DNA of 64,000 nt from Hyphomicrobiales bacterium. Its GTDB lineage: Bacteria > Pseudomonadota > Alphaproteobacteria > Rhizobiales > Devosiaceae. The stretch lies in the NCBI GenBank assembly GCA_027487555.1, contig JAIYDI010000033.1:1-64000 (forward strand), written 5' to 3'. Positions 55,318 through 64,000 of the stretch are shown here, piece after piece; positions within the stretch are counted from its first letter, which is position 1; each line of letters starts with the position of its first letter. The notes under the pieces were generated by a model. That model searched no databases and had not been told where the DNA came from. It was given only the letters and a program-made list of their open reading frames with translations. The position numbers and the translations under genes are program-made.

Positions 55318-57276
55318 ATGCAAATTCGCAAGTTCAGCCCGCAAGTGCGCTCGCGGTGGCATCGTTTCACGCCTCTTGGGCTGATTGTTGGGCTGATACT
55401 CCCCACGGGCGCCCTGGCAGCACCGGATCTCTCAAGCTTCGCCATCCTCTCCGGCTCCACCATCACCAATACGGGCACCACCACGATCAGCGGCAGTATC
55501 GGCCTCGATCCAGGCACGGCCTTTACCGGCCAGGGCCCTGGTGCCGACGAAATCCTGCAGAGCAACGGCAGCATCTATATTGCCAATGGTGTCGCGTCAC
55601 AGGCCAAGAACGATCTCACCAGCGCCTTCAACCTGCTGATGGGCCGGCCGGCCAGTGCTCTGTCCGGCGATCTTGGCGGCATGACGCTTTTCGCCGGCGC
55701 CTATGCCTTTTCGAGCTCCGCGCAACTGACCGGTGTGCTGACCCTCAGCGGCAATTCCAACGATATCTTCATCATCAAGGTGGGCAGTTCGCTCACTACC
55801 GCCAGCGCCTCTTCGGTGGTGCTGAGCGGTACGGTCGACGCGCGCAACGTGTTCTTCGTCGTGGGGGAATCTGCCACTTTGGGCACGGGGTCGGCGCTGA
55901 AGGGACAGATCCTCGCCGGCACTAGCATTTCGCTCGGCACCTCCGCCAGCGTCGATTGCGGCGCGGTCTATGCCCAGATCGGGGCGGTGACCCTGCAATC
56001 GAACACGATCAGGATCTGCACCTTCGTGGTGGCGCCAGGCGAGATCGCCGACATTCTTGACGACGACATCACCAGCAATGGCGGCAGCATTGCCGATGCC
56101 ATCGACGCCTATATCACCAGTGGCGGTACGCTGCCGCTCAGCTACCAGCTGCTCAGCCTACTTTCGCCCACGGAACTGGGCGCGGCGCTCGACCACTTGA
56201 GCGGCGAGGTCGGCACCGGCGCGGCTCCCGCCAGCTTTGCAGGTACCAATTCCCTGCTCGACCTCGTGACTACCGGCACAGCTGGTCCCAGGGTGCTGGT
56301 CTCGCGCCCGCTCGATGCGCCGCAATCGGGCCAGAGCGTCAGCGTCATGGGCTACAGCGCACCGTCGCCGACCGTCGCCGACCCTTTCGGGCCGTCGTCG
56401 CTGCAGGGTCCGACGTTCGGGCTGGCGCTTGAGCCGGAACCGGCGCCATGGACAGCATGGCTTGCCGGACTTGGTTCGGTAACCCACATCGAAGGCGATG
56501 GCGCGATCGGCAGCCATCACCTCGATATCAACACGGCCGCGATCGCCATCGGCATCGAACGGCATTTCGGCAGCGATGCCAGCCTCGGACTGGCTGTATC
56601 GACCGGCGCGACGCAGTTCTCGCTCAGCGACGCCCTGGGAAGTGGCACAGACACGCCATACCAGGTGATGCTCTATGGCCGGGCCGACAGCGATGCGGCC
56701 TATATCACCGGCGCGTTCACAGCGGGGCTGCACCATATCACCACTGACCGTACCGTCGACTTCGCCGGGTCCGATCGCTTGTGGTCGGAGTACGATGCCA
56801 TGGGCGTCGGCGGCCAGGTGGAACTCGGCTACCACTCAGGCCCGCTGACTCCGTTCGTCGCTCTGCGCGCCAACAGTCTTTCCAGCCCCGCCTATAGCGA
56901 AACCGTCAAGTCGGGCTCCGGCAGCTATGCGCTCGACTATGCGGCGCATACAACGAGCCGGCTCAACAGCCTGATCGGTGTCCGGGCCGAGATGTCGGCG
57001 CTGCTTGGCGACAACGGCACGGTGACGCTGTTTGCCAGCGCTGCATGGAGCCACGATTATCTCAACGATCCTGCCCTCGAGGCGTCGTTCCAGATGCTTC
57101 CCGGCTCGAGTTTCGAGGTGGAGGGTGCTTCAGCCCCCGCCGACAGTCTGGTCGTGTCAGCTGGCGCGGATTTCGCCTTCGCCTCCGGCCTCAGCCTCTC
57201 CGGGCAATTGACTGGCACCCTCTCCGAAAGCAGCTATGCCTATGGCGGAAACGCGCGGCTCGGCTCCACGTTCTAG
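55318..57276 (+). CDS. ice-binding (DUF3494) domain fused to an autotransporter beta-barrel
   Basis: A 652-residue surface protein. A signal peptide (about 1-30, after a basic leader) is followed by a DUF3494 ice-binding beta-solenoid (about 33-240): FAILSGSTITNTGTTTISG, IGLDPGTAFTG, NDLTSAFNLLMGRPAS, GTVDARNVFFVVG and GQILAGTSISLG. A linker (about 240-400) leads to a C-terminal autotransporter barrel that begins WTAWLAGLGSV and ends in alternating strands, though the last residue is F rather than the more common F/W motif of nearby paralogs. It likely displays an ice-adhesion module on the cell surface. Confidence 0.88.
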   Translation: MQIRKFSPQVRSRWHRFTPLGLIVGLILPTGALAAPDLSSFAILSGSTITNTGTTTISGSIGLDPGTAFTGQGPGADEILQSNGSIYIANGVASQAKNDLTSAFNLLMGRPASALSGDLGGMTLFAGAYAFSSSAQLTGVLTLSGNSNDIFIIKVGSSLTTASASSVVLSGTVDARNVFFVVGESATLGTGSALKGQILAGTSISLGTSASVDCGAVYAQIGAVTLQSNTIRICTFVVAPGEIADILDDDITSNGGSIADAIDAYITSGGTLPLSYQLLSLLSPTELGAALDHLSGEVGTGAAPASFAGTNSLLDLVTTGTAGPRVLVSRPLDAPQSGQSVSVMGYSAPSPTVADPFGPSSLQGPTFGLALEPEPAPWTAWLAGLGSVTHIEGDGAIGSHHLDINTAAIAIGIERHFGSDASLGLAVSTGATQFSLSDALGSGTDTPYQVMLYGRADSDAAYITGAFTAGLHHITTDRTVDFAGSDRLWSEYDAMGVGGQVELGYHSGPLTPFVALRANSLSSPAYSETVKSGSGSYALDYAAHTTSRLNSLIGVRAEMSALLGDNGTVTLFASAAWSHDYLNDPALEASFQMLPGSSFEVEGASAPADSLVVSAGADFAFASGLSLSGQLTGTLSESSYAYGGNARLGSTF

Positions 57277-57277
57277 C

Positions 57278-57847
57278 ATGCGTGGGGCTTGCCCCGGCGC
57301 GCTCGGCAAACGGGACGTGCCGCAAGGCCGGCCGACATGGCGGCTGGCACCGGGCTTCGGCATGCTTGTCGTCATCGCGGTGCTGGCGTTGGTTGGTCCG
57401 GCGCTATCGGCGGCGGATCTGGTTGCCTTTCACCGCCCTGGCGGGGCAGGCACCATTCGGATCGAAACCGGCGCCCGGTTGCTCTACCTCATGCTCGGCA
57501 ATCATCAGGCGCTGCGCTACCGGATCGGGGTGGGCCGCGCCGGCCGGCAATGGGCCGGCCGCTCGGTGATCGCGGCGCGCCTGCTCTCGCCGCACTGGAT
57601 TCCACCAGCCGAAATCCGGCGCGACAATCCACTACTCCCCGCCGTCATTGCGGGCGGTAACCTGGCCAATCCGTTAGGCGCAGGCGCCCTGCTGCTGGCC
57701 GGAACGCGCTACGCCATCCACGGCACCAACGCGCCGGGCTCCATCGGCGGGTTCGTTTCATATGGCTGTATCCGCATGCTCAACGCCGATATCCTCGATC
57801 TGATGGCGCGCGTCCGCATCGGTACGCGGGTTGATGTCGTGCCATGA
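57278..57847 (+). CDS. L,D-transpeptidase (YkuD family)
   Basis: 189 residues. An N-terminal membrane or signal segment (about 26-46) precedes a YkuD domain with His148 in IHGTN and the catalytic Cys164 in SYGCIRM. These enzymes cross-link peptidoglycan or attach proteins to it. It starts one base after the stop of the ice-binding autotransporter gene, so the two are co-transcribed. Confidence 0.88.
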   Translation: MRGACPGALGKRDVPQGRPTWRLAPGFGMLVVIAVLALVGPALSAADLVAFHRPGGAGTIRIETGARLLYLMLGNHQALRYRIGVGRAGRQWAGRSVIAARLLSPHWIPPAEIRRDNPLLPAVIAGGNLANPLGAGALLLAGTRYAIHGTNAPGSIGGFVSYGCIRMLNADILDLMARVRIGTRVDVVP

Positions 57848-57903
57848 ACCACATGCCTGAATCGCCATCGCCCAGCAATTTCCGCCCAGAGGCGCCCTGC
57901 TCG

Positions 57904-60435
57904 TCACCACTGCCCGTTCAGGGATACCTTGCCAGCCAAGGCGGAATACCCCTCGGCAAGCCCGGCATCGAGCTTCACTCCGAGTGTCGCCCCGGTGCCA
58001 AGCGCCATGGCGGCATCCGCCGAGAGCAGCAACTGGTCGGTCGGCTGCGTAGCCGGGGTCACACCAAAACCATAGCCCTCGAGACCCGCGAACTCGGTGA
58101 CCACAATGTTGTCCGCGCCCAGCACGTGGCGATAGGCAAGGCTGCCGCCGATGGTGAGAGCATCGGCCGCGCCTGAGGCGAGGCGAACACCAAGGTCCAT
58201 GCTGCTGCGGGTGCGGAACGCGTCCCCATAGACCAGCGCCGCGTCGCCCAAGCCACCCGACACCGTCTCGGCATAGCCGGCCGTGCCGGTGCCGGCCCAG
58301 GACAGGGCCGCAAAGGGCGTCAGCGCGGTCTCGCCATTGAGCGGGAGATCCGCCCCCAGTTCGGCGCGGAACCCGAGATAGGCCTGCGCCAGATCGCCCG
58401 ATGCCGTGGCCGTCGTGTCGAGGGCAAGCGCGCGGCTCGTTTCGCCAAGCCCGGCGCCGGCCATCGCACCCAAGGCGAGATAAGCGCTCTGCCAGTGCTG
58501 CGTGAGACTTGCGCCAAACCGCACGCTCGCGACCTCTGCATCGCCGAGGCCGTCGATCGCCGCGCGCGACTGGCTGATCGACACCACGCCGCCCAGCAGG
58601 GTGTCCGCGTCAACCCGCGTTGTCGCGGCGACGCCGAGCGTCACGCCAGACTGGGTCGTATCGTGACTGCCCTGGTCCGGATCGCCAGCGAGCACAGCGG
58701 CCGAGCCGCTGGCGAAGGCTTGGGTACAGAATACCCCCGTGGGCTGAGGCGCGCAGCCATCGGGATCGGTCAACTGATCGAGGACTGCTTCGGTAGCCGA
58801 CCAGCCAAGCTCGGTTGCCGCATAGGCGTTGATTTCGCCCGACAGACTCGACAGGGCACCTCCAAGATCGACCGGGTCGATCGCGAAGAGTTCGGCAAGG
58901 CTGCCGGCCAACGACTCACCATCGTTGAACGCCGCCGACACAGTATCGGCGATAGTGCGCTGATTGTCGGCAAGGTCCGTGGTGCCCGCGAGACTGGCGA
59001 CGAGCACGAGGTCCGCGCCCGTCGCGTAATAGTCGACTGACACGGCGATGCCGGGCGCAAAGCCGGCTGTGTCGACAGTGGCGAATGTGCCGCTTCGCGT
59101 GCCCGCCGTCAGCAGGTTGTAGCGGTTGGCGATGGCGCCACCCGACCAGTTGACGTCGAGATTGCCGGAGAGTGTCGCCGTCCCTATCACGTCAACATCG
59201 ATGGCGTTGCCGGCATCGACATCGACCACCAGGGTCGCACCGGCATCGAGGGTGAAAACGTTGGCATCGACAATGGCACCGCTCGCCAGCGAGATCGAAT
59301 TGCCGGACCTTGCCCGGATATCGCCGATCGACACATAGCCGCCATCCGACACGACGAGGCTGTTGCCGCCGGGGCCGCCATTGGCGCCAATGCGGGTATT
59401 GCCGGCATAAAGCTCCGAACCCGCGCCGGTGACGGTGACAGTGTTGCCCCCCGAGGTGTTCGTCTGGCCGATGGCAAGGCGGTCGCCTATGGTGAACACA
59501 GCGCCATCCGACACCATCAGGCTGTTGTTGTCGCCTGCGCCGCCGACATTGAACGAGGACAGGTCCGCATTGATGTTGACGCCGGTGAAGGTAGAGCCCG
59601 CGCCAGTGACGGTCAGCGAATTCCCATCGGCACCCGCCAGGCCACCGAGCGAGGTGGTGAAGGTGGTATAGTCGGCGCCCGACTGGATCAGCATGCTGTT
59701 GTTCGAGCCACGATATCCCACTGCTGTCCCGGTATCGGCGGTGAGTTGCGCGCCTGACGACAGGGTGAAGCTGTTGCCATCCGAGCCGGCTTCGTAACCG
59801 AGGATCACCTGCTGCTGGACATAGGCGCTGGCGCCGTTCTGCACGGTGACAGTGTTGTTGTCGCCATTATTGCCGACGATCAGGTTGTTGTTCAGGAACG
59901 CCGACGACGTCGCCGTGGTCAGCTCCAGAAGGTTACCATCCGAACCGGCATTGACGCCGAGCACGATGGAATAGGCCGAAACCTGGGCATTGCTGCCAAC
60001 CGTGATGCGGTTATTGTCCGAGCCTCCACCAATGAAGATCTGGTCGCCCCCATGGAGGGAGGCCGCATGGGCGACATCGGGGCCGGACAGCAGCACCACA
60101 GTGCCATTGGCCGTGCTGTTGATGCCCAGGTGGATGCTGAAGCCGCCATCGGTGCTGAACGACGCCGTTCCCGGATCGCCGGCGAGTGACAGCGTCACTC
60201 CAGGCGTATCGAGGCCGATCCAGGCATCGGCCGAGGAGGTGTCGTTCTCGGTGATGGTGTAGGTGCCGGCCGTATCGAGAATCCAGGGGTCACCATTGCC
60301 GGGTGCCAAATCGACGGCAAATGCCGGCATCGATAGCGCCAGCGCGAGAACACTTGCTCCAGCACGCAAGGCCGCCTTGCCGCGACAAGAACCACGGGAT
60401 CTGGCCGCGAGGCGGCCATACAATTGCTTGTCCAT
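57904..60435 (-). CDS. autotransporter adhesin-like protein
   Basis: About 843 residues. An extended signal region (about 1-40) precedes a long beta-helix passenger (about 45-470) of NNN/GSDGN-rich strand repeats such as VTVQNGASAYVQQQVILGY and GNSLTVTGAGSTF. A linker with an LSGEINAYAATELGW segment is followed by an autotransporter barrel (about 580-843) with LGVAATTRVDADTLLGG and a terminal strand ending SLNGQW. ATG 60435 is the consensus start. It converges on the L,D-transpeptidase gene. Confidence 0.88.
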   Translation of the reverse strand: MDKQLYGRLAARSRGSCRGKAALRAGASVLALALSMPAFAVDLAPGNGDPWILDTAGTYTITENDTSSADAWIGLDTPGVTLSLAGDPGTASFSTDGGFSIHLGINSTANGTVVLLSGPDVAHAASLHGGDQIFIGGGSDNNRITVGSNAQVSAYSIVLGVNAGSDGNLLELTTATSSAFLNNNLIVGNNGDNNTVTVQNGASAYVQQQVILGYEAGSDGNSFTLSSGAQLTADTGTAVGYRGSNNSMLIQSGADYTTFTTSLGGLAGADGNSLTVTGAGSTFTGVNINADLSSFNVGGAGDNNSLMVSDGAVFTIGDRLAIGQTNTSGGNTVTVTGAGSELYAGNTRIGANGGPGGNSLVVSDGGYVSIGDIRARSGNSISLASGAIVDANVFTLDAGATLVVDVDAGNAIDVDVIGTATLSGNLDVNWSGGAIANRYNLLTAGTRSGTFATVDTAGFAPGIAVSVDYYATGADLVLVASLAGTTDLADNQRTIADTVSAAFNDGESLAGSLAELFAIDPVDLGGALSSLSGEINAYAATELGWSATEAVLDQLTDPDGCAPQPTGVFCTQAFASGSAAVLAGDPDQGSHDTTQSGVTLGVAATTRVDADTLLGGVVSISQSRAAIDGLGDAEVASVRFGASLTQHWQSAYLALGAMAGAGLGETSRALALDTTATASGDLAQAYLGFRAELGADLPLNGETALTPFAALSWAGTGTAGYAETVSGGLGDAALVYGDAFRTRSSMDLGVRLASGAADALTIGGSLAYRHVLGADNIVVTEFAGLEGYGFGVTPATQPTDQLLLSADAAMALGTGATLGVKLDAGLAEGYSALAGKVSLNGQW

Positions 60436-60683
60436 ATGAATAGCCCGCCACAACTACCGCACATCGCGCGGCCCGCACTGCATAGTGACGTGATTCCCTG
60501 CTGCGGGCGATTGCGGATTTAGCGGGATATTTGGCTTTATGCCGGTGTCTGAGTTTGCCGGTTGGCCGTATCGCAATGGGCGGACCGGACCGGTGCCACC
60601 GCGCATCGTCCGGCGTGCCGGGCATGTCCTTGACTTCCTCGTCCATCCGCTCGAAGCCTTGGTATGAGGGATGGAGGAATACC

Positions 60684-61682
60684 ATGCGCAGGTTTGTCGC
60701 CGCACTTGCGGCAGGGCTGGCTTTTGCCTCCGCGCCGGGCCTCGCCACCGATCGGCAACCCATGCTGTCCGGCGATATCCGCATCCACGATCCGAGTGTC
60801 ATCACGCTGCCGGATGGCAGTTTCGTCGCCTATGAAACCGGTCGCGCCGGCATGACGCGCGGCGCCATCGGCATCCGCACTTCGCCCGACGGTCTCGTCT
60901 GGACCGAGGCGGGCTCGATCGGCAAGGGCGTGCCGAAATGGGCGGCCGAAGTGCTGGGCTACCGCTCGCAGAACATCTGGGCACCCTCGGTGTCGAAGCA
61001 CGGCGACACCTATTTTCTCTATTATTCGGTGTCGTCCTTCGGCATCAATGCCAGCGCCATCGGACTGATGACGGCGACAGCCATCGACGCCCGCGCGCCG
61101 GGCGAGGGCTGGGTCGACCACGGGCTCGTGCTGCGCTCCACTGTCAAAGACAATTTCAACGCCATCGATCCGTGGCGCATCGATACCTCGGATGGCCGCG
61201 CCTTCCTTGCCTTCGGGTCGTTCTGGGATGGCATCAGGATGCGCGAACTCGATCCGGTTTCGGGCAAGCTTGTCGCGGAAGATACGCCGATGCTGCCGAT
61301 CGCCTCCCGTCAGGGCGCGGGCATCGAGGCACCCTCGATCATCGAACACCAGGGCAAGTTCTATCTCTTCGTGTCCTTCGACCAGTGCTGCAAGGGTGTC
61401 CAGAGCAGCTACAACATCCGGGTCGGCCGCGCTGATGCCGTCACCGGCCCCTATCTCGATCGCGATGGCGTACCGATGCTCACGGGGGGCGGCACATTGC
61501 TGCTCGGCGGCACAGGGCGCTTCATCGGGCCGGGCGGGCAGGAAGTCATACACACCAGCACGGGCGCCATGTTGGCGTTCCACTATTACGACGGCGACGA
61601 GCGGGGCATCTCGAAGCTGCAGGTCTCGCCCCTCGATTGGACCGAAGATGGCTGGCCGAAACTCGCCCCCCTCCCCGAGTGA
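60684..61682 (+). CDS. GH43 family arabinanase-like glycoside hydrolase
   Basis: 332 residues with a signal peptide (about 1-21). The GH43 five-blade propeller motifs are all present: IHDPSVI (base Asp36), QNIWAPSV, NAIDPWRID and GIEAPSIIEHQGKFYLFVS (acid Glu), then SSYNIRVGRADAVTGPY. The order and spacing match endo-alpha-1,5-L-arabinanases. Start 60684 follows GGATGGAGG. It would act in the periplasm or outside the cell on arabinan from plant or algal material. Confidence 0.88.
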   Translation: MRRFVAALAAGLAFASAPGLATDRQPMLSGDIRIHDPSVITLPDGSFVAYETGRAGMTRGAIGIRTSPDGLVWTEAGSIGKGVPKWAAEVLGYRSQNIWAPSVSKHGDTYFLYYSVSSFGINASAIGLMTATAIDARAPGEGWVDHGLVLRSTVKDNFNAIDPWRIDTSDGRAFLAFGSFWDGIRMRELDPVSGKLVAEDTPMLPIASRQGAGIEAPSIIEHQGKFYLFVSFDQCCKGVQSSYNIRVGRADAVTGPYLDRDGVPMLTGGGTLLLGGTGRFIGPGGQEVIHTSTGAMLAFHYYDGDERGISKLQVSPLDWTEDGWPKLAPLPE

Positions 61683-62694
61683 CCGTGCGTTTCGCGCGCA
61701 GGATCTCGATCTTCTGAAGACGCTGCTCGTCGTCGCCATGGTCGGCGCGCATGTGGTGCAACTCATCACGTTCCGCCCGAAACCCGAGGCGGCGATCTTC
61801 GCCGAGTACGCCAATATCGTCAGCTTCTCGGGCTTCATGTTCGCGTTCGGCATCGGGCTTGGGCTGCCAAAGCCCTCTGGTCGCACCCGCAGCCTCCTTC
61901 ATCGGCTCCGGCCGGTCGGGCTCCTGCTCCTGGCCGTCTATGCGTCGTCCTTCGGCTTTGCGCTGCTTGTCGAGCGGAAACCGCTGACTCCAGAGCTGAT
62001 CCTCGATGTTACCACCATGCGGCGGCTCTTCGGCTGGAGCGAGTTCCTCGCCAGCTTCTTCGTCCTTGCGCTGGTGCAGGTATTCGCGCGCGACGGACTG
62101 CTGCGGATCGGGCGCAACCCCTGGCTGCTTGTGGGTGTGAGTGCGCTGTGCCTCTCCAGCACCTTCTATGTCACCGGCGCGATCGTGCCGCTGCTGCCCA
62201 CACTTGTCAGCCATAGCGGCTTCGCGAACTTCCCGCTCCTCCCATACCTGCCTTGGTTCTTTGTCGGCATCTGGTATGGGTCGCACAGGGTGCGGGCGTG
62301 GCACTTCCTGCCCGCGCTCGCGGCCACGGGCTGGATCGCGTGGGGCCTGTACCAGACCGGCGCGCTGCCGCAGCGCTTTCCGCCCTCCATCGCCTATATC
62401 CTCGGCCCGGCGGCGATCCTGCTCGCCTATCTCGCCCTCAGCCGATTCATCAGCGCGCGCATCCGCCTGCCCGATCTGCTGCTGACGCCCGGCCGGCATG
62501 TGCTGGGCTTCCTCGTGCTCAGCAATCTGGGGTTTTTCGCCACGCGCTATTTCATCGGCAAGCCGGTGCGCAACACGCTTACCGACGTGCTGGTGACGCT
62601 GGGTATCCTCGTCGTGCTGAGCCTCGGCTGGTCCGTGTGGGAGCGCCTCCGCGGCGCGCCGCTCAGCCGCGCCGCTTCGCGACCGGCCCGATAG
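61648..62694 (+). CDS. multi-pass membrane protein, acyltransferase-like
   Basis: About 348 residues with roughly ten hydrophobic helices. Features such as the N-terminal DLLKTLLVVAMVGAHVVQL helix and a histidine in the first membrane segment recall acyltransferase-3 or DUF1624-type membrane acyltransferases; the assignment is tentative. ATG 61648 overlaps the arabinanase gene by 35 bp, implying co-transcription. Its 3' end overlaps the convergent LacI gene by 32 bp. Confidence 0.65.
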   Translation: MAGRNSPPSPSDRAFRAQDLDLLKTLLVVAMVGAHVVQLITFRPKPEAAIFAEYANIVSFSGFMFAFGIGLGLPKPSGRTRSLLHRLRPVGLLLLAVYASSFGFALLVERKPLTPELILDVTTMRRLFGWSEFLASFFVLALVQVFARDGLLRIGRNPWLLVGVSALCLSSTFYVTGAIVPLLPTLVSHSGFANFPLLPYLPWFFVGIWYGSHRVRAWHFLPALAATGWIAWGLYQTGALPQRFPPSIAYILGPAAILLAYLALSRFISARIRLPDLLLTPGRHVLGFLVLSNLGFFATRYFIGKPVRNTLTDVLVTLGILVVLSLGWSVWERLRGAPLSRAASRPAR

Positions 62695-63700
62695 AGGCGC
62701 GCTCGACCAGCGGGCATTCGATCTTTATCCGGCGCGGCGAAGGCGCGGGCAGATGCTCGTCGAGCAGCGTACCCACCGCCCAGCGCGCCATTTCCTCGTG
62801 CGGCAACACCACGGTGGTCAGGGGCGGATCGAGGTTTCGGCTCGTGTCCTCGTCGTCGAAGCCCACCACCGACATGTCGTCGGGCACGCGCAGCCCGCGG
62901 GCCCGCAAGGCATCATAGGCCGATACCGCCATGCGGTCGTTGAAGGCGAAGATCGCCGTTGGCGGGTTCGGCATGTCGATCAGGTTGAGCGTCAGTTCGC
63001 GGACGGTGGGAAGGGTCCAGCCGCGCATGATCAGGCTCTCGTCCACCGGCACGTCCCAGCTGGCGAGCGCCTGCCGATAGCCCCTCTCGCGGTCTTCCGC
63101 CGCATCGATCCAACCCTCCCCCGCCAGATGTGCGATCCGCCGATGCCCGGCCTTGAGCAGGGCTTCCGTGGCGGTATAGGCGCCGGTGACATCGGCGGGC
63201 ACGACGGAGGGATAGCGCCGGTCCCTGTCATAGCAGTTGACCATCACTGTGGGCACGTCGCGCAGCCGTTCGGGCGGCTCGGCAGGGCGGGTGATGAGGC
63301 TCGTATAGAGCACACCGATCACCTTGCTGCCCAGCAGCATGTCGAGCGCCAGCCCCTCGAGCTTGGGGTCGCCGCGCGTGGAAAAGGTCGCCACCACAAC
63401 GTCCTGCAGTGCCGCTTCCTCGCGCGCGCCCTCGATGAAGGCGGTGGCAAACGGCGTTGTGGTGATCTCGTCGATCAGGAGCCCGATGGCGCGCGTCTTG
63501 TTCTCGGGCACCCGGTGCTGCGGGCCCTTGCGATAGCCGAGCGCCTCGGCGGCGTCGAGCACGCGCGCGCGCGTGGTGTCGGACACGCGCGCATTGGCAA
63601 CACGGTTCAGCACCAGCGACACCGTCGCCTGCGACACGCCGGCCCGCTCGCCGATATCGATCATGGTCGGCCGTTTCGTCACGGCGCTATCCTTCTTCAC
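62663..63700 (-). CDS. LacI-family transcriptional regulator
   Basis: 345 residues. The N-terminal helix-turn-helix (TMIDIGERAGVSQATVSLVLN) and hinge (RVLDAAEALGYRKG) precede a periplasmic-binding-protein-like effector domain with VVGFDDEDTSRNLDPPLTTV. The start is GTG 63700. It is divergent from a GH2 gene, and two GCTAAT palindromes lie between them, so it probably represses that gene and perhaps itself in response to a sugar. Confidence 0.93.
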   Translation of the reverse strand: MKKDSAVTKRPTMIDIGERAGVSQATVSLVLNRVANARVSDTTRARVLDAAEALGYRKGPQHRVPENKTRAIGLLIDEITTTPFATAFIEGAREEAALQDVVVATFSTRGDPKLEGLALDMLLGSKVIGVLYTSLITRPAEPPERLRDVPTVMVNCYDRDRRYPSVVPADVTGAYTATEALLKAGHRRIAHLAGEGWIDAAEDRERGYRQALASWDVPVDESLIMRGWTLPTVRELTLNLIDMPNPPTAIFAFNDRMAVSAYDALRARGLRVPDDMSVVGFDDEDTSRNLDPPLTTVVLPHEEMARWAVGTLLDEHLPAPSPRRIKIECPLVERASIGPVAKRRG

Positions 63701-63745
63701 TGCTCCCGCTTTAGCAGGACGGGAAGCCGGTGTCGATGCAACTCC

Positions 63746-63850
63746 GCTAATATCATTAGCAGCGCAGCAGCGTGCGATTTGAGAAGAAATCCCGCTTGCC
63801 CAGGCTGAGTGGAAGCGCTAGCCCTATGGGCAATGCTAATAAATATTAGC
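63746..63850. promoter_or_regulatory. two LacI-type operators upstream of the GH2 gene
   Basis: GCTAATATCATTAGC (63746-63760) and GCTAATAAATATTAGC (63835-63850) share the inverted half-site GCTAAT. The second lies 18 bp before the GH2 start codon. The 89-bp separation would suit a loop or dual control of the divergent promoters. Confidence 0.7.
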
Positions 63851-63868
63851 GCATGGGAGGAGAGTTCG

Positions 63869-64000
63869 ATGAGTGAGGCAGCCGCTTCCGGGGCCAACAC
63901 AGGCATGCGCCATGAAATGTCACTCGATGGCGTCTGGCGCTTTCAGCACGAGACCCAGAGCGGTTGGCGCGAGGCCAATGTGCCCAATCCGTGGCAGGCC
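63869..64000 (+). CDS. glycoside hydrolase family 2 protein, partial (beta-galactosidase-like)
   Basis: The first 44 codons of a gene cut by the window edge. After a short leader it reads MSLDGVWRFQHE and WREANVPNPWQA, the N-terminal sugar-binding-domain signature of GH2 enzymes (beta-galactosidase, beta-mannosidase or beta-glucuronidase). A strong GGGAGGAGAG site precedes ATG 63869. Confidence 0.8.
   Translation, partial: MSEAAASGANTGMRHEMSLDGVWRFQHETQSGWREANVPNPWQA

Noticed and set aside
1..64000. CRISPR array, rRNA or intact tRNA genes
   Set aside because: No regularly spaced repeats, cas genes, rRNA segments or complete tRNA cloverleaf were found by reading; only a tRNA-Ser 3'-end match at 17642.

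Overview
The window looks like a chromosome segment of a high-GC alphaproteobacterium, possibly Hyphomicrobiales and Devosia-like. That placement is an inference from the amino-acid ABC, LacI/GH, Stf0 and DUF418 gene content and from GC-rich codon use; no rRNA or tRNA gene is present to confirm it.

Two compositional regimes are visible. Positions 1 to about 17.65 kb have mixed, lower GC, long gene-poor stretches, broken genes, an IS5-family insertion sequence, an AlpA-type excisionase and a P4-like tyrosine integrase. This is a decaying integrative island. Its right edge probably lies near 17,642-17,652, where 11 bases match the 3' end of a tRNA-Ser. Cargo: FkbM and Methyltransf_24 methyltransferases; a long coiled-coil OmpA-domain envelope protein with a polytopic membrane protein; a dual-specificity phosphatase fused to an ADP-ribosylglycohydrolase, followed by small unknown genes; a secreted FGE-fold protein; and a wrecked type I restriction operon in which a complete Mrr-type nuclease survives between fragments of hsdM and hsdR.

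From about 18.4 kb the sequence is uniformly GC-rich and densely coded. 18.4-27.6 kb: a SelA/DgaE-like PLP enzyme with a small partner, a 1488-residue secreted vWA protein, a dead SMP-30/gluconolactonase remnant, an SDR and a nitrilase. 27.9-44.7 kb: a cell-surface glycan cluster with a 1215-residue multi-glycosyltransferase, a double sulfotransferase, a GT-C-like membrane protein, a 1075-residue TPR plus DXD-glycosyltransferase, a Hint-domain protein, a second Stf0 sulfotransferase, a GT1-like and a GT2 enzyme, and an odd protein with an internal export signal before a beta-barrel-like half. The likely product is a sulfated polysaccharide or glycoprotein.

45-64 kb: a DUF418 membrane protein and divergent TetR regulator sharing two palindromic operators; a secreted NTF2-like protein; an OmpR/EnvZ-type two-component system; a polar amino-acid ABC transporter with an M20 amidohydrolase and an EamA exporter; an ice-binding (DUF3494) autotransporter with an L,D-transpeptidase; a second large autotransporter; and a plant-polysaccharide module (GH43 arabinanase, acyltransferase-like membrane protein, LacI regulator with two operators, and the start of a GH2 gene cut by the window edge).
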